Below, piece by piece: positions 60,094 through 64,000 of a stretch of DNA of 64,000 bases; position 1 is the stretch's first letter, and the number at the start of each line of letters is the position of its first letter. The position numbers and the translations under genes are program-made. A model generated the notes under the pieces. That model searched no databases. It was not told the origin of the DNA and saw only the letters and a program-made list of their open reading frames with translations. The stretch covers positions 682,001 through 746,000 of the forward strand of contig JACKOK010000001.1 of NCBI GenBank assembly GCA_024234365.1. The letters are read 5' to 3'. The DNA is from Pseudomonadales bacterium (GTDB lineage: Bacteria > Pseudomonadota > Gammaproteobacteria > Pseudomonadales > Pseudohongiellaceae).

Positions 60094-60785
60094 ACCTCTT
60101 CGTCTGTCAGTGCGCGATAGTGGCCGGGGGCCAGTTCCGGGTCCAGCGACAGGGCGCCGATGCGTTCGCGGTGCAGGCTCAGCACCGGGTTGCGAAAACG
60201 GCCAAACATGCGTTTGATCTGGTGGTAACGCCCCTCCCGCAGGGTAAGCCGTGCCAGCCGTGGCTCCAGAATTTCCAAGCCCGCTGGCTGTGTGTGGATG
60301 TCTTCGAAGGGAAAATACATGCCCGCCGCGAAGGCCTGCACATATTCCGGGGTGATGGGGTCGCGCACGCCCACCAGATAACTTTTTTCCACGCCTGCGC
60401 CAGGCGTCGAGCTTGTTCGCGTCCAGCGACTGTCATCGCTGAGCAGCAACAGGCCGGTGGAGTGTTTGTCCAGACGCCCTGCCAGATGCAGGCCCTTGCC
60501 GTCCCCGGCAGAAAACAGGGAGAGCACGGTGGGCTGCAGCGGATCACGGGTGGCACTGAGCAGCCCGGCAGGCTTGTGCAGCATGAAATAGCGCGGGCGG
60601 CGCTGCTGCAACACGTCTTCGTCCAGCACGATGGTGCTGAAGGCCGTCACGGGCAGCTCGCAGTCGCGCGCCGTTTGTTCATCGACCCGTACCCGGCCCG
60701 CTGCCAGTAAAGGCTTGACCGCACGGCGGCTGATGCCGAGGCGGGCAGAGAGGAAACGATCGAGGCGATTGCGCTGCAGGGACAC
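60024..60785 (-). CDS. rsuA: 16S rRNA pseudouridine(516) synthase
   Basis: GTG 60785, spaced after CTGGAG, gives 253 residues (VSLQRNRLDRFLSARLG). It has an S4 RNA-binding domain followed by the RsuA catalytic domain with HLAGRLDKHSTGLLLLSDD holding the catalytic Asp (near residue 103), and FMLHKPAGLLSATRDP. It converts U516 in 16S rRNA to pseudouridine. The last about 15 residues (AAVGACPEPSATGAGA) extend over the opposing 58-codon gene and are not typical. Confidence 0.9.
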   Translation of the reverse strand: MSLQRNRLDRFLSARLGISRRAVKPLLAAGRVRVDEQTARDCELPVTAFSTIVLDEDVLQQRRPRYFMLHKPAGLLSATRDPLQPTVLSLFSAGDGKGLHLAGRLDKHSTGLLLLSDDSRWTRTSSTPGAGVEKSYLVGVRDPITPEYVQAFAAGMYFPFEDIHTQPAGLEILEPRLARLTLREGRYHQIKRMFGRFRNPVLSLHRERIGALSLDPELAPGHYRALTDEEVQKAVQCAAVGACPEPSATGAGA

Positions 60786-60960
60786 AGAAACTCCAGTGTG
60801 GGTTGAGACAGGCAGGGTAGCCGTTTTTGCAGCGTTTCTCCATGCCGGGGGGCGGCTTGTGTCATCGTGTGACGCGGCTTGTCGAGCCGGGTTGTGGGGC
60901 ATAAGATGTGCGCCTGAGAGTCCTCCATAACAACAAGCAAACCCAGAAAGGATATTCACC

Positions 60961-61485
60961 ATGGCACACCGTTTTTCTGCTCTTAAAGTCCTTGCGCTGC
61001 TATTACTCTGCCTGCCGGGGCTGGCGCTGGCCCAACAGGCCCCCGATGCGATCATCCATGTGGACGGTATTGGCTTTGCCCGTATGATCGATGGCAAACG
61101 GGTCGTTTTCGATCTCGTTGCCGCCTATGACGAACACAGCATTGTGGAGGCCGATTGCACCCGCTTTCAGTCGAGCGTGCAGGGGGTGAACTGGTGTTTC
61201 GCCTCGGCCGCACACAAGGAGAGTTTTGATGCTGCGACGCAGGAAAATGGGCGCAATCATTACCTGCCCTTTGTCGGCGGACACTGTGCCCTAGGGATGA
61301 GTGTGGGGAATCTGGAAGCCCGGGGAGACCCCCGTACCGCCGTACGCATTGGTGATCAACTGGTGCTGAACGGACGTTTCGAGGTACGGACCATTTTCCT
61401 GCAGGACACCGAGCGCAATATGGACAATGCCCGTCTGCGCTATTCGCTGGCCATCGAAGGGGGCAAACTGCGAGGTAACGATTGA
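60961..61485 (+). CDS. Exported YHS-like domain protein
   Basis: This 174-residue protein has a signal peptide ending near residue 25 (GLALAQQ). A central segment VNWCFASAAHKESFDAATQ ... YLPFVGGHCALGMSVG resembles the YHS domain pattern of exported proteins (aromatic-FSS-xxN-xxF ... YxxYGGYCAYG), with three Cys in the mature part. The rest is beta-rich. YHS domains are suspected of metal binding. It stands alone downstream of rsuA, in the opposite direction. Confidence 0.65.
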   Translation: MAHRFSALKVLALLLLCLPGLALAQQAPDAIIHVDGIGFARMIDGKRVVFDLVAAYDEHSIVEADCTRFQSSVQGVNWCFASAAHKESFDAATQENGRNHYLPFVGGHCALGMSVGNLEARGDPRTAVRIGDQLVLNGRFEVRTIFLQDTERNMDNARLRYSLAIEGGKLRGND

Positions 61486-61508
61486 GGTTGAACCCTCGCG
61501 AATCTTGT

Positions 61509-61532
61509 TCGCCAGCAGGGCTGGCTCCTACG
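61509..61532 (+). repeat. REP-like palindrome, copy 5
   Basis: TCGCCAGCAGGGCTGGCT followed by CCTACG is one change away from the copies at 23540 and 23743. It begins 24 bases after the YHS-like gene. Confidence 0.65.
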
Positions 61533-61536
61533 AAGC

Positions 61537-61560
61537 TCCCGTGTCTACCTGGACACGGGA
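61537..61560. repeat. Hairpin TCCCGTGTC/GACACGGGA, first of two
   Basis: The 9-bp perfect stem encloses TACCTG. It shares CCGTG, CCTGG and the following ATCCTC with the hairpin at 61599. Confidence 0.5.
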
Positions 61561-61598
61561 ATCCTCCATTGAACCCAATCGATGGTCGTTATACCAAA

Positions 61599-61620
61599 CC
61601 CGTGCCCGCCTGGGCACGGG
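61599..61620. repeat. Hairpin CCCGTGCCC/GGGCACGGG, second of two
   Basis: The 9-bp perfect stem encloses GCCT and is followed by AGATCCTC. Its inner stem bases differ from the first hairpin in a compensated way. Confidence 0.5.
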
Positions 61621-61849
61621 AGATCCTCTCGCTACTCATTTCCGCGTATCGTGGTGCTTCGCCACACAATCTCACCCGATGCAACAAAATGGCACAATTT
61701 TAAGGCTGTATTAAGCCATTCACGCCTATATTTTGCCTGTAAGAAAAAGGGGAAAAACGGTAGTATTCGCCCCTTTTGAAAAGCCCCTTCGCCAGTGAAG
61801 CTGCACAAGACATCCGTGCCTTGCTGGCAATTGTGAATGGAGAGATAGT

Positions 61850-64000
61850 GTGTCCAGAGTGTTTGTTCTTTTGATCCTGGGCCTGTGTGGCGTGGCCTCT
61901 GCCTATGGGCAGAGTGCCAGCGTGACGCGGGGTGAGGAAGTGTTCCAGGCCGAGTGTTCCCGTTGTCATGTGCCGGTGGAGATGGATGCCCGGCTGCGTG
62001 CCCGCTGGGTGGGACGTGCCGGCGGTGATCTTTACAATTTTATTCGTACGACCATGCCGGCAGAGACGCCCGGCTCCCTGAGCAACGCGCAATACATGGA
62101 TGTGACCGCCTTCATCCTGTCTGCTGGCCATGTGGCCCTGCCGGCGGCGGAGATCAGCAATGAGCAGCTCACCGCCATTAGTATTGAGCCGGGGGAGATC
62201 GCGGCCACAGGCAGCGACAATTACGATTGGACGCATTTCCACGGCACCGAACATGCCAATCGCTATGCACCGCTGGAACAGATCGACGCCAGCAATGTCG
62301 CCGGCCTGAAAGAGGCCTGGCATTTCAACACCGAGGCCTTCGGCCCGGCGCCGGAAGCGCTGAGCGTGACGACTCCCCTGATGGTGGATGGTCGCGTGTA
62401 CCTCACCGCGGGGGCCACCCGCAATATCGTGGCGCTGGAGGCCGATACCGGACAGATCCTGTGGATGTGGCGCCCGGATGAAGGCAAGCGCTTTGACGAG
62501 GCGCCGCGCAAGGGCTCCGGCAAAGGCCTGACCTTCTACAACAACAATGGCCAGGAGACGATCTACACGATTACGCCTGGCTACTACCTGGTGGCGCTGG
62601 ACGCCAAAACCGGCCGCGAGATCGAATCCTTCGGGGACGGCGGCTGGGTGGACCTGATGCAGGGCCTGCGTTTCCCGCCCAATGGTCAGGCCTATGATAT
62701 CGGCATGTCCTTCATGCCTCTGGCCATCGATGGCGTGGTGATTTCCGGAGCGGCGCATCTGGTGGGCATGCGCCCGGCCTCTGCGGCCAATGTGAAAGGG
62801 GACATCCGCGGTTTCGATGCCACCACTGGCGAGCTGCTGTGGACCTTCAAGACCATTCCCGAACCGGGCGAACCGGGTTCCGAGACCTGGATCTCCGGTG
62901 CCGATTTTACCGGCAATGCCGGGGTGTGGTCGGCCATGAGCGCCGACGAGGAACTGGGCCTGGTGTATCTGCCGGTCGAGTCCGCGACAGGTGACCGTTT
63001 CGGTGGTGATCGTCCCGGTGCCAACCTGTACACCAGCTCCACGGTGGCGGTGGATTACAAAACCGGCAAGGTGCGCTGGTATTTCCAGACCACCCACCAC
63101 GACATCTGGGACTGGGACACCCCCGCTGCGCCGATCGTGGCGACCCTGCCCAGTGGCAAGAAGGCCGTGATCCAGACCCTGAAGCAATCCCATCTGTTCT
63201 CCTTCGACCCGGAGACCGGCACGCCGCTGTTCCCGGTGGAAGAGCGCTCGGTGCCGCAGACGGATGTGCCCAACGAATGGACCTCCCTGACGCAGCCCTT
63301 CCCGCTGAAACCGGCGCCCTATGACCGCCAGGGTTTCCAGGAAGACGATCTGGTGGATTTCACGCCCGAAATCCGCACCATGGCGGAAAAAGCAGCCTCC
63401 CGCTTCCGCTTCAGCGAGTCCGTGTTCACGCCACCCTCACGCTTTGAAGACCCGGTGGACGGTACACAGGGCACCCTGCATCTGCCGTCCTCCACAGGCG
63501 GTTCCAACTGGGAAGGGGCGGCCTATGACCCCGACACCGGCATTCTCTATGTGCCCTCACGCACGGCCACCAGCGTCCTGTCGCTGACCCATGAGCCGGA
63601 TGCGTCCACCATGGACTATATCCAGGGCGGCAGCCGCACGCCGTCTGTGGATGGCATTCCGCTGGTGAAACCGCCCTATGGCCGCATCACGGCCATCGAC
63701 ATGGAGTCCGGTGATCACAAGTGGATGATCGTCAACGGCGATACTCCCGAAGAGATCAAGAATCACCCGCTGCTGCAGGGCGTGGATATTGGCCGCACCG
63801 GCAAGCCGACCCGCTCTGGTTTGCTGCTGACCAAGACCCTGCTGTTTGCCGGGGAGGGGGTTGGCGGAGACTCCGTACTGTGGGCCTTCGACAAGGCGAC
63901 AGGCGAGACTGTGGCAAAAATTGACATGCCAGGTGTTGTCACCGGGCTGCCAATCACCTATATGTATGACGGCAAGCAGTATCTGGTGATGACCGTCAGT
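61850..64000 (+). CDS. Quinohemoprotein dehydrogenase, 3' end outside the window
   Basis: GTG 61850, after GGAGAGATA, opens a frame that continues to the right edge (717 codons with no stop). A signal peptide (LLILGLCGVASAYG) is followed by a c-type cytochrome domain with heme motif CSRCH (near residue 39) and a Met-ligand candidate in TTMPAETPG. Then an eight-blade PQQ propeller begins near residue 125 (NYDWTHFHGTEHANRYAPL), with the glucose-dehydrogenase-like motif TTHHDIWDWDTPAAPIVA (near residue 418). It should oxidise an alcohol or sugar in the periplasm and pass electrons to its own heme. The substrate cannot be named. Confidence 0.88.
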   Translation, partial: MSRVFVLLILGLCGVASAYGQSASVTRGEEVFQAECSRCHVPVEMDARLRARWVGRAGGDLYNFIRTTMPAETPGSLSNAQYMDVTAFILSAGHVALPAAEISNEQLTAISIEPGEIAATGSDNYDWTHFHGTEHANRYAPLEQIDASNVAGLKEAWHFNTEAFGPAPEALSVTTPLMVDGRVYLTAGATRNIVALEADTGQILWMWRPDEGKRFDEAPRKGSGKGLTFYNNNGQETIYTITPGYYLVALDAKTGREIESFGDGGWVDLMQGLRFPPNGQAYDIGMSFMPLAIDGVVISGAAHLVGMRPASAANVKGDIRGFDATTGELLWTFKTIPEPGEPGSETWISGADFTGNAGVWSAMSADEELGLVYLPVESATGDRFGGDRPGANLYTSSTVAVDYKTGKVRWYFQTTHHDIWDWDTPAAPIVATLPSGKKAVIQTLKQSHLFSFDPETGTPLFPVEERSVPQTDVPNEWTSLTQPFPLKPAPYDRQGFQEDDLVDFTPEIRTMAEKAASRFRFSESVFTPPSRFEDPVDGTQGTLHLPSSTGGSNWEGAAYDPDTGILYVPSRTATSVLSLTHEPDASTMDYIQGGSRTPSVDGIPLVKPPYGRITAIDMESGDHKWMIVNGDTPEEIKNHPLLQGVDIGRTGKPTRSGLLLTKTLLFAGEGVGGDSVLWAFDKATGETVAKIDMPGVVTGLPITYMYDGKQYLVMTVS

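Larger units (their letters stand above)
61486..61849. other. Intergenic region with REP-like and twin hairpins
   Basis: This 364-base gap holds the REP-like copy at 61509, two related hairpins at 61537 and 61599, and an AT-rich stretch (about 61690-61770) before the quinohemoprotein gene where its promoter should be. I saw no gene. Confidence 0.6.

Overview
The window reads as a GC-rich chromosome segment from a marine-type gammaproteobacterium. The evidence is the ribF-ileS-fkpB-ispH block, a glnK-amtB pair, RegB/RegA-type redox sensing, MadLM malonate uptake, REP-like palindromes in the style of Pseudomonas, and a MoxR/DUF58/vWA operon of the kind seen in Halieaceae/Cellvibrionales-like bacteria. 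The lineage is an inference from gene content; no rRNA, tRNA, phage, IS element or CRISPR array was seen. Coding density is high and most genes are in short operons with 4-nt ATGA overlaps.

Layout. 1-1493: 3' part of an acyl-CoA synthetase. 1812-16538: an eight-gene, same-strand envelope operon (Q/G-rich DUF4175-like protein, vWA/glutamine-amidotransferase-like protein, caspase-fold protein without a catalytic Cys, TPR/HExxH peptidase, DUF4159, MoxR ATPase, DUF58, BatA-like vWA). 16769-22286: a secreted TPR-like protein, then an RND pump and its adaptor. 22708-27550: an SDR oxidoreductase, the RegA/RegB two-component pair and a methyltransferase-GNAT fusion. 27570-32312: a TonB receptor, BlaI plus M56 peptidase, and a predicted outer-membrane barrel. 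32410-36305: amtB-glnK, an MFS transporter with a probable structured leader RNA, and a SirB2-like protein. 36478-41403: a hydrolase, a YdeP-type molybdoenzyme with a small membrane partner, a quinone-oxidoreductase-like dehydrogenase and a small membrane protein. 41502-46820: ribF, ileS, fkpB, ispH without lspA. 47229-51096: a TfoX-domain protein, madLM-matB malonate activation and a second-type signal peptidase I. 51154-52420: a guanidine-II riboswitch with its SugE/Gdx exporter, rnk and a DUF2164 gene. 52442-60785: two exported methyltransferase-like paralogues, a YgeA-type racemase, DUF3820, a large secreted hydrolase, a GNAT, a rhodanese/YeeE sulfur cluster and rsuA. 60961-64000: a YHS-like secreted protein and a quinohemoprotein running off the window.

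The strongest non-coding signals are three copies (23584-23706, 46854-46974, 47057-47167) of a roughly 110-123-nt element with a conserved core. It has two hairpins with AGGGAT-type loops inside long outer and inner stems whose sequences differ between copies yet remain paired. All copies lie in convergent intergenic gaps. Next come a promoter-RNA-terminator unit upstream of the MFS gene (35652-35918) that matches no class I recognise, and the guanidine-II riboswitch. Among proteins, the most unusual are the cysteine-less caspase-like member of the MoxR operon and the pair of signal-peptide-bearing methyltransferase-fold proteins.
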